A DNA stretch of 64,000 bases from Paraphysomonas bandaiensis (GCA_965644295.1 CBFFRP010000145.1:1-64000); one strand, 5' to 3'; positions 21,721-34,791 are shown, counted from the first letter of the stretch. Numbers and translations are program-made. Notes: a model not told the origin generated them from the letters alone.

Positions 21721-24194
21721 TCACGTCAGTCCCGATTGCGGAGAATAGTTGTATTCCAGCTGCACAATGCTGAGCTCACCCTTTTTTATTAACTTTTCAT
21801 AATCCTGCTTCGTGCACACTGTATTAGGGACAAGAAACGGTAGACCTTGGCGTAGTTTCCAATCCATTCCATGAAGAGCTGGTACAAAGTAATTAGGTCG
21901 TTGCTGCGACTGATGAACAACAAATTCATAGGAATCATTTTCAACAGCAACAAAATAATTGAATGTTCCGTGCAGCAATTGTGATGGACATTGTAAAATG
22001 CGCTCATGCCGTGCTCTTTCCACCATCTCCTTAACGTCAATTTCATGTGAGCGTTTCACTTCTATTCTAAAAATTGTGCATGAAATAGTCCAATTCCCAA
22101 TGCACATATTAGTGCTCGTAACTGAATTCTCACCATTGCCTGCAACCACACGCCCTTCTACATCAAAGGTTACTGTGGGTTTCGGGTGTAAAACCTCAAC
22201 TGCATTCTTATTGCCATCACGTGGATCATGGACCGGGCACAGCACACCTTCCTTGAATACAATCAAATCGCCATCCTCAGTAAAATATGAGCTGAATCCT
22301 TTCCGGAGTTCAATCCACCCCCGTGAAAAGTTATCTCGTCCTGCTTCACTTACGCCTTGTCGAATTCGCTTCAAAAAATTATTGACAGCTTTCTCTCGTA
22401 TCATACTCATTGACATTGAATGCATGAGGCCCTTGAGGACTTCCCTCCAAAAGAATAGTGTTTGCTCATAAAATGGACATACATTCACTGATAAACCACT
22501 GGAAAATCGTTTTACGGACCTAAGAAAAGAAACAAGAGAACGTTAATAATTCTAACCGTCATGAATGCATTTACCTGAAGAAAGGGTCAAAAACATTTTC
22601 CGAGACTAATGTTCGCACTTCATCGCTCTGTCCTGCCAGGGTCGATATATTCCTCAGGCAACCAGAACCATACATATCAATCAGAAGGGGAATCAGCTGT
22701 TTCCTCAATTTCCCACGCGTGCTCCATGACGGAGTAGTGTCCTTAAAATATGGAACGCCATACCTTAAAAAATAGAGATATTATTATATCACGAGGGGTA
22801 AAATACAACTCATACTTGTGTGCAAATTCAAAAATTTCGTCTTTCGTGTGAGATAATAGAGGACGCCACACAGGCACCCCTTCGGTTGTACCCTCAGCGG
22901 ACATTCCCGCTAAATCAAGAGGACTGCTTCCCCTGTAATGTCGCAGTAAAAATAGTTCCAGGGTTGATTATTAGCAATTCCTTACCGCATTATATTGGAA
23001 AGTACATTTTCCTGAATATCCCCAACATGGTGTCCGAATATGACCCCAGTACGTCGTTGACATCTCTCTACTCCGACTTTATTTCCAATATCATTACAAA
23101 GAACCTCTTTATAAAAACCATATCGAATATTTCTACTAACTCTTTCGTATTCAGCACGATCAGTAACACCTCTTCGGACTTCGGTGATCACCCTTTCTCT
23201 GTGATGAAATCCCTGATTACATGCCCATTGCTTAACATACGCAGCTTCCGCGGCACTTTCAGGACGATTATTGTAATCGATATGAACCGTAACAACTCTA
23301 TCAATGGAAATCACAGGCCTTAACACAGCAACAATTTTTGCGATAACCATTGAATCGACGCCTAATTAAAAGCTACGTCAATAATACATGATATGCAACC
23401 TCGAGCTCACTGACCTCCTGAGAGAGATATCATTACATCGCGTGACATCGGTGAGCCACTTTTACAGCTTGCACGATCCAGTCTTTCTTCAAGGAACTGT
23501 TTTGTCGATAGAAGAAGTGGCTCATTCATGATTCTACTTTCATCCGCAACAAACTCATGGTGCTCCAATATATCGCATGATTGCTCTGCCTGAATAGAAA
23601 CAGGGTCAATTGGTAATGGAATGTCATTGACACACAACATACTATCTCCCGATCTTCTAAATGCTGGAGCCTGCGAATAGTTTGCTTCCTAAACTTCTGC
23701 AACAATTCTGATGATTTAAATTCTGAATCAATTCTCTTGTCAGTTTCCTGTAATACTTGACGCAAGTTCGGTAGAGTCGAGGCGTGTCTAAATGGCATCA
23801 AAGAAAACACAAATTCATCAACGCTTAAACTTTTGTCCCAGCTACATGGTTCAGTTAGCCTTTGAGCGACTTGTAATGCCAAAGAATCAGCCCTCTTCCT
23901 CTCTGCGGAGTCAGGAGCAAGATCACGATAGATGTGCCTAGAGAACTGATCCAGAATAATGATGAGTGCGAGTGTCGTCCTCTTGTCGGACATCCACTCA
24001 TCAAGTGACTCTAAATCAGCATTCACAATAGAGTTAAAGAGATCAGAAAACATCGCTCGGACACTATCATCCGCCTGTCTCTGCAGCTCAGCGCTACCAG
24101 TCGGAAACCACTTCGTCTTATAGTTGACCTCAATGTCACCGCTGAACCAGTACTCCAGCACAGCACTCGCTTTATCTGACACCGAATCTCCCAT
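21721..24194 (-). CDS. DUF924 / TilS-like PP-loop ATPase fusion protein
   Basis: Six exons: 24194-23643, 23589-23415, 23361-22986, 22932-22816, 22763-22575 and 22519-21721. Introns are 52-55 bp; phases close to 735 residues. Residues 1 to about 190 match the DUF924 family (alpha-helical, TPR-like), with LALIIILDQFSRHIYRD as its clearest mark. From about 237 a PP-loop ATPase domain begins: MISLSGGVDSM (the SGGxDS adenylation loop), then VTVHIDYNNRPES, GVIFGHHVGDIQENVLSNIM and VWRPLLSHTKDEIFEFA, the layout of tRNA-Ile lysidine synthetases. The C-terminal 270 residues are not recognised. TilS itself acts on a bacterial/organellar tRNA. No clear transit peptide is visible here, so a cytosolic tRNA-modifying or other ATP-pyrophosphatase role is possible. 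The catalytic loop is intact. Confidence 0.85.
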
Positions 24195-24270
24195 GCCTCC
24201 ACACTGTGCGCAAAGTGAGTGTCTGGACACTTCCAATATATATGATGCAGGCAGGTGGACCAGTGGACGA

Positions 24271-24656
24271 TACATACATACATACATACATACATACATA
24301 CATACATACATACATACATACATACATACATACATACATACATACATACATACATACATACATACATACATACATACATACATACATACATACATACATA
24401 CATACATACATACATACATACATACACTGTACATACATACATACACTGTACATACATACATACATACATACATACATACATACATACATACATACATACA
24501 TACATACATACATACATACATACATACATACATACATACATACATACATACATACATACATGTACATACATACATACATACATACATACATACATACATA
24601 CACCTACCTACATACCTACCTACCTACCTACTGTACCTACCTACATACATACATAG
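24271..24656. repeat. Tetranucleotide microsatellite (TACA)n
   Basis: About 330 bp of near-perfect TACA/CATA repeats. Two TACACTGTACA interruptions lie near 24.42-24.45 kb and one near 24.56 kb, and a TACC-variant tail runs to 24656. It begins 77 bp upstream of the TilS-like start codon and lies between that gene and DNA polymerase alpha, which run in opposite directions. The open frames in it (HTYI or MYVC repeats) are by-products of a 4-bp repeat. Confidence 0.97.
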
Positions 24657-24666
24657 AGCAGTACAT

Positions 24667-24675
24667 ACTGCTGTA
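24667..24675 (+). promoter_or_regulatory. ACTGCTGTA motif, upstream of POLA1
   Basis: ACTGCTGTA next to the end of the microsatellite. A second identical copy lies at 24879-24887, 183 bp before the POLA1 ATG. Part of the recurrent 5'-flank motif described in the findings. Confidence 0.35.
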
Positions 24676-25069
24676 TGTTTTGTGGACAGCCTGGAAAGGA
24701 AAAGCCTGGTATTTTATATTTTGATGTCAATAATTTGAGGATTTTCTCCCAGTCATTTAAAATTTTGAAATCTAAAATTAATTTTGAGATGATATGAATT
24801 TAAAATTCGAATCTACTTTTTTATGTACTTGACGGCGTGAAGTGATTTTGGATACAGTGTTTCTATGTATGTATATGTACTGCTGTATGTATGGGTAAGC
24901 GAATATATACATACATCCACATGGAGTACGGAGTGTATGAGATGCGTGAGAGCTATTAAGCATATCGTATCATTCCACACTAACAAACCCCATCATCGGT
25001 CACTTCAGAGACTAGACAGAGAGACACAACACATCCTCCCTTCGAAGTAGATTAGATCTGTGTAGAATC

Positions 25070-28000
25070 ATGTCAAGCCGCAGTGCTCGTACAGGGTCGT
25101 CTCGCAGTAAGCGTCGTGAGGTGTTGGACGGCTTAAAGAAGATGCAGGAGGGCGGCCTGTCGCGTGTAGAGACTCTACAGGTGAGTGAGTGTGTAGTCCG
25201 ATGAGTGTCTGTGAATCTGATGTCTGTTATCAGCTCGATGAAGAGAAAGACGTATTCGATCTATTGGACGATAGCGAATACCAGAAACTCGTTGAAGAAC
25301 GAAGAAAAACAAACGACTTTGTTGTTGATGATGGTGTTGACTGATAATGATAGTAATACTCGACTTATTCTCTTGTTATTAATATGTAGAAAACTTGGGA
25401 TATGCTGACGACGGCGAGGAACATCTGGGAGTTGCAGATGACACAGCAGCAGGTCTACTCTTTGTACTCTGTAAGATTTTGTAGTTACCAATTGCACAGC
25501 CAAAAAGCGAGCGCAAGAGTCTGTAGTAGAGAGCAAGTACTACAAGAAGGCGCGGCGTCTTGGAGCTGCAGCACCACCAGCTCCAGCGAACGGTCAAAAG
25601 AACACCATGTTTAATTTTTTTCGCTCTGGACAGAGTTCTGTTTCTAACCTGGCACCCACCTCACGAAACGAGGCAGAAGGTACCCAAATTACTTAATTTT
25701 GGTATCAATGAATAGTAATTTCGCGAAACTTTTGCGTATTTATAGATACCCTTGACTTGGATAGCATTTTGGATAATATCGGACGGTCGTCGAAACCTCC
25801 TCGCAAGCCAGTGCCCCGTGCGGCTGGAAGGGCACATTTTGCTGCGAGCGCTGTGCATCAAAGTAGTATAAAAGAAGAGACAGGAGCAGCAATTGATGAC
25901 TATGAAGACTACTATAATTCTGCAACAGATAACTTTGGAGATGATACCTCCGCACCTACTGGAGATACTATCGCTTCCCCGGTGGCTGATAGTATTGTAG
26001 ATGACCGCCCTGAAACTGAGAGCACTGAACAAGCCGCGCCTATTCCAACAGAATCTGCTGAAAATGATATACAGCAGCAACAGCGAAAAATATCTTTAAC
26101 CCAAACTAAAAAGAAGTTAAAGCCGCGGCAAGTTGCTTCTCCTGATGGATCTCATCCCCCGCTAAAGCCCGTCTCAGACTACTACACGGATATGCTGACT
26201 GCAAGTGGGGACAATGACGTTTTAATTTCTTCTGCGCCATCATCTCGCAGCTCCTCTATCGACCCCGCGTGGTGGTTAATGAAAACACAGGACACCGATA
26301 GCAATCAAGGCCAGCCAGTTGAGGACTACGTTCCCATGTTCTGGACTGATGCCACAGAGGCCAATGGAGTTATTTATCTTTTTGGAAAAATTGCAGTCAC
26401 CGAGCCAGGCACTGCTAAACAGTTTGTGAGTTGCTGTGTTGCTGTACATGGATGCGAGCGCAACCTGTTTGTACTTCCAAAAAAATTAGAAGGCCTAAAA
26501 GCGGACGGCTCACCGTTGAGAGCTGGAATGGCCGAAGTATATGCCGACCTCAATCGCATCTTGGTACCAGATGTGATTCCTCGTTCTCAGGGGAAAGGTT
26601 TCCGTTGCAAGCCTGTGCAGCGCAAGTATGCGTTTGATCTCGAAGATGTGCCAAGAGATAGCACAGAGTACATGAAGGTGGTTTACTCATCAAAGCACGG
26701 CACCCCCTCTACAACTCTATGTAATGACCCCAGTAGAGTTGCACCGTCGATAGAGCGTATATTTGGCGGCTCGGTTAGTGCCCTCGAGTGGTTTCTTCTC
26801 AAAAGAAAGCTAATGGGTCCGTGCTGGATTATTGTTCGCCGACCTAGAGTAATGCCAGATAACTTGTCCTGGTGTAAGGTAGAGATTGCTGTGGAGGATC
26901 CAAAGTATATTACGAAGATGCCGAGTGCGGAATCTCCTCCAGCCCCACACCTTACAACTATGAGCATATGTATGAAGACTGTTGTCAATCCATCTACGCA
27001 CGTTCACGAGATTGTTTGTATTGCGGGAGTTGTTCACACCAAAGTTGACGTAGATGGCGATACTACACTCTCTCCTCATTTTTTGAAGCGGTTTGCCTTT
27101 ATCCGACAGTTATCTACGACTTGCGGTACAGGTTATCCAGCAAACTTTCCACATGATATAGATACTGAGATTAGTCGATCTGGCGGGGGGTCTATTACTA
27201 CGTGTGCGAATGAGCGAGCACTTCTCAGTGCGTTTTTCAGCCGCCTTCATGTAGAGGACCCCGATGTCCTTGCTTCTCACAACCTATTCGGGTTTGAGTT
27301 CGATGTTATTCTCTCTCGTGCAACTGCGAACAAGCTACCTACGTGGAACAAAATAGGGAGATTGCGAAGATCCAAAATTCCCAGGGGTATTAGTGACCGT
27401 GATGTGGCTTCTGGGCGCCTTTTGTGTGATACATACAAAGCAGCCAAGGAGTTTCTTCGAGAGACAACTTATAGTTTAGGACACCTAGCAGCGTCGCAGC
27501 TACAAGTTGAACGTCAAGAAGTTGACCCTGTCGATGTTCCCAGATATTTTTTTGACTCCAAGAGTATTGTGAAACTGGCCATACACACTTTAAATGATGC
27601 GTTTATTGTCCAGCGACTTGTGCTGAAACTTCAAGTTGTCCCTCTGACTAAACAACTGACGAATTTGTCTGGAAATTTGTGGGCCCGCACGATGAGAGGA
27701 GCGAGAGCGGAACGTATTGAGTACCTTTTATTACACGAGTTCCACAATCTGAAATATATTATCCCTGAGCGCAAGCCTTTTGACAATGCCGGTGGTAAAG
27801 GGAATGCCACGAAGCGCGCTTGGGATGATGACGGCGATGACGACGACATGAATAAAGTTGGGGGGCATTCAAGAACTCGAGCGAAGGCTGCTTATGCCGG
27901 GGGACTGGTACTGGAACCAAAGAAAGGGTTATATGATACTTATATTCTACTTCTGGACTTTAATTCTTTGTATCCCTCACTTATACAAGAGTACAATCTC

Positions 28001-30152
28001 TGCTTCACTACGATTGAGTGGACTAAATTCAATAATGATGAGAAAAACGTTCAAGACACTGCAGCAGCAGACGATGTGGACGACGTAGCACCCGCTGGAG
28101 ATGGTATGCACGCGCTGGCTCCTGTTCCTGACTCGTCATTGCCACAAGGGGTTTTGCCTCGAGTTATCAAAACATTGGTAGATAGAAGGCGTGAAGTAAA
28201 AGCTATTTTGAAGAAAACGAAAGAGCCTTCTGCAAGACAGCAGTTGGATATCCGACAGAAAGCTTTGAAGCTTACTGCCAACAGTATGTACGGCTGTCTT
28301 GGCTTCAGCTTCTCTCGGTTCTATGCGAAGCCTATCGCTGCATTGGTAACTGCTAAGGGTCGTGAGGCACTGCAAAGAACGGTAGATCAGGCAAGAGATC
28401 AAATGGGGTTGGATGTCATATATGGAGATACAGATAGTGTAATGTAAGCTGGGTTGCTTTTTATGGCAGTGTCTGACAATGTAATACAGGATTAACACGA
28501 ATTCCACAGATTTAGGTATTGCAAAAAAAATTGGAAATGAAGTGAAAAAGGAAGTGAATAAGCTTTATCGCTCTCTGGAACTAGATACTGATGGCATATT
28601 TAAGTCCATGTTACTGCTAAAAAAGAAGAAGTATGCCGCACTGCTAATCAACGAAGACGCCAATGGGAGCGTAACATTTGAGAAAGAAATGAAAGGTCTG
28701 GATCTGGTGCGAAGGGACTGGTGCCCTTTATCAAAGGCAGCCGGAAAGTATGTTGTTGATAAAATCTTAAGTGGGGAATCTCGTGAGGATATAGTTGCTG
28801 CGATACATGATTATCTCGGGTCATTGGCAACATCTGTACGAGCTGGTGAAGTGGATTTGTCGGAATTTGTAGTGACGAAAGGCTTAAATAAAAGTCCAAA
28901 AGATTACCCTGATGTTAAAGGACAACCTCATCTCCAGGTGGCTTTGCAGCTATTAAAAGCAAATAAACCAGTGAATATCGGGGATCATATTCCGTATGTT
29001 ATTTGTTGTGAGGGCCCAGAAAAAAATGTTGCTGAAAGGGCTCACCATCCTGACGAAATTGCTAGGGGTAAAGGTGAGTTGACAGTGGACTACGAATGGT
29101 ACTTGTCACAGCAAATCCTGCCGCCAATTTCTCGTCTATGTGAGCCTATTGAGGGAACTTCTCCAGCTATATTGTCGCAACACTTGGGCCTGGATACGTC
29201 GAGGTAAGAGATACAGCTGTTGCGACTGACAAAATAGTGATTTTTCTAACATAGGTATTCGAATCGTACGTCCGCTTTTGACGAATTTGAAGATGGATGG
29301 GGATTTACTCCTAGATGTAATACTGATGATGCAGTGAGATTCAAAGACTGTGAACAGTTGAAATTGAAGTGTTTATCATGCAAGGAGGTTTTAATATTAG
29401 TCGGCAACATTGATTCGTACTTATGAACTGTTAGGTGCAAAAATTTTCTGGTGTATTTGGAGTCAACAGTGGCAGTGGGCTAGTCTGCCCGACTTGTGGA
29501 GCGGAGTTCTGGGGACGACGGTACGTTGTTATTTTTATATTCCGAATGCAACTGACTTTGATCGAGTAGGAATGCTATCGATTGTTTCAGCTACATATCT
29601 AACAGAGTTACACTATTGGTCAGAGAATGTGTGCTCAGATATTATGACTGCTGGCTGATTTGCGATGATCACACATGTCAAAGGTTCAGGCTGCAATGAA
29701 CTTGTCTGTAAGTGTTAAGTTGTGTATCTCTACAGGAGAACTAAGCAGCAGTCTGTACTCGGTTATGCCTGTACTGGGAATTGTCACGGGAGAATGGTGC
29801 AGGTATGGAAATATCAAAGTCATAATGGCGAGGCTGTAAACAAGAAATATAGGAATATGGAGATGCCACATTGCATACCCAATTGAAATATATGGAAACT
29901 CTCTTTGATGTGCCAAGATCTCTGTCTAAGAGGAAATTACCCGCCGATAGGTATCCTGCTATTTGTCTTAGTTTACATGTCTCATCGAGGTGTTCTAGCT
30001 TCTGTGGTATACCAGAAACACACAGAGAAATATATAATTACGTTTTGAAGTCTCAAATGCATCATGTGGTCAAATGGAGTGCTTACGATCGGATAAAACC
30101 CAGTATTTGGACCCAGTTGTTCACAAAAGGTGCATCAAGTTCATCTGCTTAG
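25070..30152 (+). CDS. POLA1: DNA polymerase alpha catalytic subunit
   Basis: Eleven exons: 25070-25180, 25234-25333, 25390-25452, 25500-25679, 25746-28443, 28490-29203, 29255-29387, 29435-29520, 29591-29683, 29736-29802 and 29853-30152; about 1514 residues, normal for the family. It extends RNA primers with DNA in the primase complex. The N-terminal pol-alpha domain has [20 protein letters not shown] near residue 38. The family B polymerase motifs are: motif [15 protein letters not shown] near residue 889; motif [14 protein letters not shown] near 995; motif C YGDTDSVM near 1042, split by an intron. The C-terminal cysteine modules follow (CLSCKE with CPTCGAEF, then CDDHTC with CTGNC), the B-subunit and Fe-S/zinc region. 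A 39-bp stretch at 29951-29989 has GT..AG ends but stays in frame, so the last exon may be split. Exonuclease-type residues were not checked. Confidence 0.95.
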
Positions 30153-30404
30153 CCAGGGGGTTAGGTTGGATTAGGTGATCGGTCAACATGGTAGCTATTC
30201 GTTGCATCGTCGTGCTAAATAAACAGTGTTACGATTATTATCTCAGCCTATTTAGAAGGATATAGTGAGCAAGTAAATAAACTTTTACGTTGATTTATGA
30301 CATGACCTCGAAGCTTTATAATTACTAACGTTACTCCTACGCACCATGAAAGAGAACTAGAACTATTAACGATGATGCATCGCTCGCATCGCTCTACTTG
30401 ATTT

Positions 30405-30540
30405 GCGCTTGTTGCTGCAACTATACTATTGCAGTATATTGTAAGCTGCTTTAACAGTAACAATGTTGATGGGATATTTAGTCGGTCCACATATCAATAT
30501 ATTTTACAAATATGATGTAATATTTTGTTCCCTAGCCCTG
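30405..30540 (-). mobile_element. hAT-family left-end fragment
   Basis: Read on the minus strand it begins CAGGGCTAGGGAACAAAATA and continues with the subterminal sequence seen at 16.2, 49.2 and 50.3 kb (GGACCG, CATCAACATTGTTACTGTTA, then ATTG-rich palindromes). No right end is visible nearby, so it is a truncated copy. Confidence 0.65.
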
Positions 30541-31875
30541 TTATGTTGTATATAGTAGAAATTAACATGAGTTACCTTTTAAAGAAAGGTAACACACAGA
30601 TGGTTTAAATGGTCATCATTGACGAATAAAACATCAGTAAAATAGTTCACATTCTTAATGGCCACGAGCTTTTATATATACAGTAACTACATACCGATTT
30701 ATCTAGTATATTTCCTAACACTTAATTAAGGCCACGCAATATTGTATTGTTTAACTACCGCATTGTAATTGACACTTACAAACCAAAAAAGTTTCACTAT
30801 AAGCTATATTCAATAATACGTAGTTACAATATACGGGATCTTTATTTATAGTTGCGTCATGTAACAGGATATTCACCCTCAGATATCTCATGATGGAGTA
30901 TATATAGTGATGGAAGCAACCAACAACATATTAGAAAGTGCAGTGCATACTCAACAATCAACAACATTAATTCAGTCACAACTCAAAAAATACGACGTAC
31001 CCCAAATTGACTTCCACAAAACACTGCACTTATATGTATCACATATAATCATATTGTTTCTAGTGGGTCACAGCAGAGTTTATTCCGGGTTGCGCTTTCT
31101 GAAGTTACACAGTGAAAGTAGGAAAGAAAGTATATACAACTTTAATTATAATAAACTTTTATTAAAGCCGTTGGTCATTATAACAAATCTATGATGAAGA
31201 AAAAGAAGGAAGAACCTAGAATGCAGAGATATGGGATAAATCTAAAGATACACATAATTATATTCATTAGCTTACCTAATAAGATATACCATATACTACA
31301 TCTTGTACAATATAAACCCCACGCAGGCATTGAACACCACACATAGAGTGTAGTAAGACGTCCCTTGTCGTCGTTTGCTGTGTAATCAGTGCATATGATT
31401 GAACTTATTGGCTGCAACTCGTCTGCTTCAATGTCCTATGATGTCCTGAATGAGGTTAACGAGTCTGCTTCAACCCAATACATACGAGCGATGTGACAGC
31501 CACCATCAATATATCCTTATGCTATTAGATGCAAGGATTGAAGCTATCGCCCTTGAGCAAGTGGCAGGATCCTGCACGACTGGAATCATTTGAGCTGCAC
31601 GGCATCATCCGCCACACTGTATTCAGAGTACTGTACTGTATGTATTGCTGCAGTGAAGAACGTGACAATTTGAAGTTAGAAAAAACTGAAATATATAGTA
31701 GCGACCCTACAAGATGCTCAAGTGGAAAAATAATTCATTTTGTGTCTCTTCAAGATCGCCAAGTTGCACGTCAGCCAGCAGAATTTTCACTTCATTTTCA
31801 AATCTCCACAGCGTACATATAGATACATGCATACATACATATACAAATAGCGTTGACTGCCTACATACACAGCAC

Positions 31876-31884
31876 TACAGCAGT
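31876..31884 (+). promoter_or_regulatory. TACAGCAGT motif before the 31996 gene
   Basis: TACAGCAGT, 112 bp before the start codon at 31996; one of the recurrent 5'-flank motifs. Role inferred only. Confidence 0.3.
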
Positions 31885-31995
31885 ACTCCTAACCAGGTCA
31901 AGTCAGTCAGTTCATAACTTAACACCCTGAGGAGTTAGCAGGACACAACACCCACCCACTGCAAGCAGAACAAGACGAAGATACCCATATCCCCG

Positions 31996-32466
31996 ATGAC
32001 TAGTCAGGACTCACAGAAGCACAGCTGGCAGATCCCTCGAAGCGGCAGGGGACAAATGGTAAAACACCGTGCATCACGAAAAGTAGTGTATGTTGTTGAT
32101 GATGTTCCCAAATACAAGACCATGAGCTCACTATCAAAACGTTCTGATAGCCGCTATTACCGCCAGCGACCTGTGACAGCCCTTGTTGAGGACTGGAAGC
32201 GACGAGGTAACTATCGTGCTGGGAGACGACGTAGAACTCACACCAGCAAGCTTTCCGGCGCCAGAATGTGGCCATCTGCTCCACACAACACAAGCTCCAT
32301 GATCATGGACATGCATAACACCCCAAGACACTCCCTAGACCAAGTTACCATGCCAACTTCCGTCGAGGAAACTATGTGGAATGGTTTGAACTTATTTGGT
32401 AGTTTTCTTCCTCAGTTGACCAGGGAGGACTACAAAAAGCTCTTCAATGACGACGATCTCCTATGA
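31996..32466 (+). CDS. Hypothetical basic protein, 156 aa
   Basis: An uninterrupted ATG-TGA frame of 156 residues in otherwise noncoding surroundings. It is strongly basic in its first two thirds (RRGNYRAGRRRRTHTSK), with a possible nuclear-targeting cluster, and acidic at the C-terminus (LTREDYKKLFNDDDLL). No domain is recognised. There is no signal peptide or membrane segment. Codon use is even across its length. It may be lineage-specific. Confidence 0.5.
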   Translation: MTSQDSQKHSWQIPRSGRGQMVKHRASRKVVYVVDDVPKYKTMSSLSKRSDSRYYRQRPVTALVEDWKRRGNYRAGRRRRTHTSKLSGARMWPSAPHNTSSMIMDMHNTPRHSLDQVTMPTSVEETMWNGLNLFGSFLPQLTREDYKKLFNDDDLL

Positions 32467-33726
32467 GTTTTTGGTTGCTACACTCAATAAATTGTGTATT
32501 CCCAGTGGGAATGTACCCAGTTGGTGTAGTCACCCTCCAATGCTGGTATCAAGAAGTCACAGACGTTCATGTAAGTGTGGCTCTGTCACCTGTTTCAGGT
32601 TAAGTGTTTCATATTATTTTATACATATTATTGTACAAAGTGAACCCCAGACTCTGGTTACGTACCGCTGCGGCTTCTTCTGCCCCGTGGCCACGTAAGT
32701 GGTTCCTGAAGGTAGTGGGTTGCTGCTGTATGTCTGCGCCTGTCGTACATCATTTCGTTGTTTTGTCGATGTCGTATTGCAAAATGCTCTATAGACTAGA
32801 TCGTTGTTGTGTTTCTTATATCGCTATCATGTGATATATGTGCCACTTTCGATTTGACTAGATGACAAAATGACGTTCGCTAGCTCAGAGCCTTAGATGT
32901 TTTTGTAGATGCTTTGGGAAGGTTGTGGATATAATATAGTAAACATAGTGTAGTCATGTAGTGTTAGAATATTAATAATATATTAGCATGATTTATTATC
33001 ATTCTTAAAATATTGTTTAAAATATTGGTGTTGTATATGGGATGGCATGTAGCATGTACTATTGACTATTGGTCATTTTCAAAATTAAGATCGTTAGAGT
33101 TAAGAGAAGCTAATTGTAATCAAACTAGATAGACTCTTTTATTATATTATTGCATACACAGTTGTGTGTTTTGTCAAGTAACACATGCTATTTTTCGTTG
33201 ATGTCAACCACTGCTCAACTTCCAATACTTCAGTTTCACAGTTATAGCTATATAGTATCTTTGACTACGTATTACTGTTTTTCACATTATATTTAACGTA
33301 TTCTACAGTACTATCGTAGAGAACCATGATACCTATTTCAACATGTACTGACAACTGCTGCAAGCTCATAACGTAGTTTGATATGTCCTTGATCGTTTTG
33401 TAAGACATAGTATGGCACACAATGTAGTCGATAGCGTACTCTTTTTTTCATTCGCGTAAATAATTATTTTATTGTGCTACTTAGAATACGTGAATACTTT
33501 CTTGCCTGCAAAATCGATTCCCGTGCTGAATAACTCTGGAATAGAACAATATAATATGAAAGACTAATTCAGCGCATAACATTTGCATATATTATCAACC
33601 TGCTATTCAGGCAAAACACAATATAATATATATTTCTTTCTAAATTCTAAAGTATCACGTGTCTTAGAGTAGGCTTGTATGAATAGGGGCAACGATATCA
33701 TCCTAAGTCTAAACATGAAGCTATTA
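32467..33726. other. Intergenic, 1.3 kb
   Basis: AT-rich, no supported gene. A GCTGCTGTA near 32.72 kb is a match to the 5'-flank motif that is not upstream of a recognised gene on the plus strand. Confidence 0.4.
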
Positions 33727-34401
33727 TCAAAGACAATATTCGTTTGGGTCTTGAGTATCCATTGCCTGCTCTATTTTGCATGTCACCAATGTCTGCGGCT
33801 GAAGTACCTCTGGATCACTTCGGATTTCCTTTACACAATTCGATTCAATGGACTCGTCCACACATGAACTAGAACTCAGATCTGCAATTTGTTTTGAAGA
33901 ACCGCCTACAAACAGTATAAGCCAGAGGACAAACGACCTACTACTCCAAGTATTTCGAGATCCAGCACACGCGAGATCAATATACTTCCGTCGAGCTGCT
34001 TCCCGTTGCACTTGTAGATAGAGATCATCAAAAACAACACGGCGCTCACAAGTAACTACATCGCCCCACTCCTCCCAACAACTAGGACCTTGACTACCAA
34101 AATATCCTGGTGTTAGAGTGTATGTACCTTCGCATTCAGAATATATCTGAGAGGGGTTAGTCGCCATCCACTCGATAAAATTGACATTACCATTGCAGAG
34201 AAATAGCCGCAGCCCGTAGCAAAACGGTGATGGTGACTGTGATCTGCGTATACATACTTGGGTTTTCAGGACTACAGGCTTTCGCGGAACTGTGTAAGGA
34301 AGAATCAATGGAGATATACCAGGTCTATGACAACTGGCAGAATATTTCCTTGTAACAGTGATTGGAGACTTATAAACAGATTTTTTCCTGGAGGCTTCCA
34401 T
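33727..34401 (-). CDS. Hypothetical protein, 224 aa
   Basis: A 675-bp open frame in AT-rich DNA, starting at the ATG at 34401 (an upstream GTG in frame is ignored). The N-terminus is basic with a Lys/Arg/Ser-rich stretch. The middle holds several Cys and Trp residues (GPSCWEEWGDVVTCERR). One hydrophobic segment lies at about residues 151-166 (RSFVLWLILFVGG), so a single-pass membrane protein is possible. The last 55 residues are acidic and Cys-containing. No family recognised; it could be one exon of a longer gene. Confidence 0.45.
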   Translation of the reverse strand: MEASRKKSVYKSPITVTRKYSASCHRPGISPLILPYTVPRKPVVLKTQVCIRRSQSPSPFCYGLRLFLCNGNVNFIEWMATNPSQIYSECEGTYTLTPGYFGSQGPSCWEEWGDVVTCERRVVFDDLYLQVQREAARRKYIDLACAGSRNTWSSRSFVLWLILFVGGSSKQIADLSSSSCVDESIESNCVKEIRSDPEVLQPQTLVTCKIEQAMDTQDPNEYCL

Positions 34402-34782
34402 ACTAACATATATGTGCACGGTGTGGTGTTATTCACGTACAAACTGGGACGTCACGGTGGCAGATTAATCCGATAAGCCTTAAAGCACAACTACTCTCTA
34501 CGACAAAGCCACAGAAATTTCCCAAAGTTCTAGCTGATAACTCGCACTTGAGAGATGATGAAAATGTACACATAATACCTGGGAGGTAATTGATAGGAAG
34601 AGATTTTCTTTTACATGTACGATTCAATTGCATATTGTTGAGTATCTTTCTTGCTAAATGCAATTGCAAAGCGCATATTTGCAGCACAGTCTATAGCAGC
34701 AGTAGGCTACAGTCGTTTCAGTGTTGTAGATGTGGACGGGCTACAACTCTTGCACGTATGATGTGGTTCATCCGGCTATATA

Positions 34783-34791
34783 TACAGCAGT
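34783..34791 (+). promoter_or_regulatory. TACAGCAGT motif before the propeller gene
   Basis: TACAGCAGT in a TATATATACAGCAGTG context, 256 bp before the chosen start of the next gene. Recurrent 5'-flank motif. Confidence 0.3.

Larger units (their letters stand above)
30153..31995. other. Intergenic, 1.8 kb, with a transposon fragment
   Basis: Contains a hAT end fragment at about 30405-30540. The frames at 30907-31194 and 31529-31822 (about 95 residues each) have no recognisable domain and compositions close to background, so they are not called. Short TACA runs near 31.81-31.84 kb. Confidence 0.4.

Noticed and set aside
22820-23323. 167-codon plus-strand frame antisense to the TilS-like gene
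   Set aside because: Covers exons and introns of a well-supported minus-strand gene; no domain.
24023-24738. Long open frames of HTYI or MYVC repeats on both strands in the TACA/ATGT tracts (also at 37.6-38.6, 46.1-46.8 and 57.2-58.5 kb)
   Set aside because: A pure 4-bp repeat without a stop in any frame stays open by itself; frames overlap on both strands and lack non-repeat domains.
30907-31822. Two ~95-codon frames after POLA1
   Set aside because: No family similarity and background composition; could not be supported as genes.
33679-33867. Small hydrophobic plus-strand frame at 33.7 kb
   Set aside because: Overlaps the 3' end of the longer minus-strand frame and is short.
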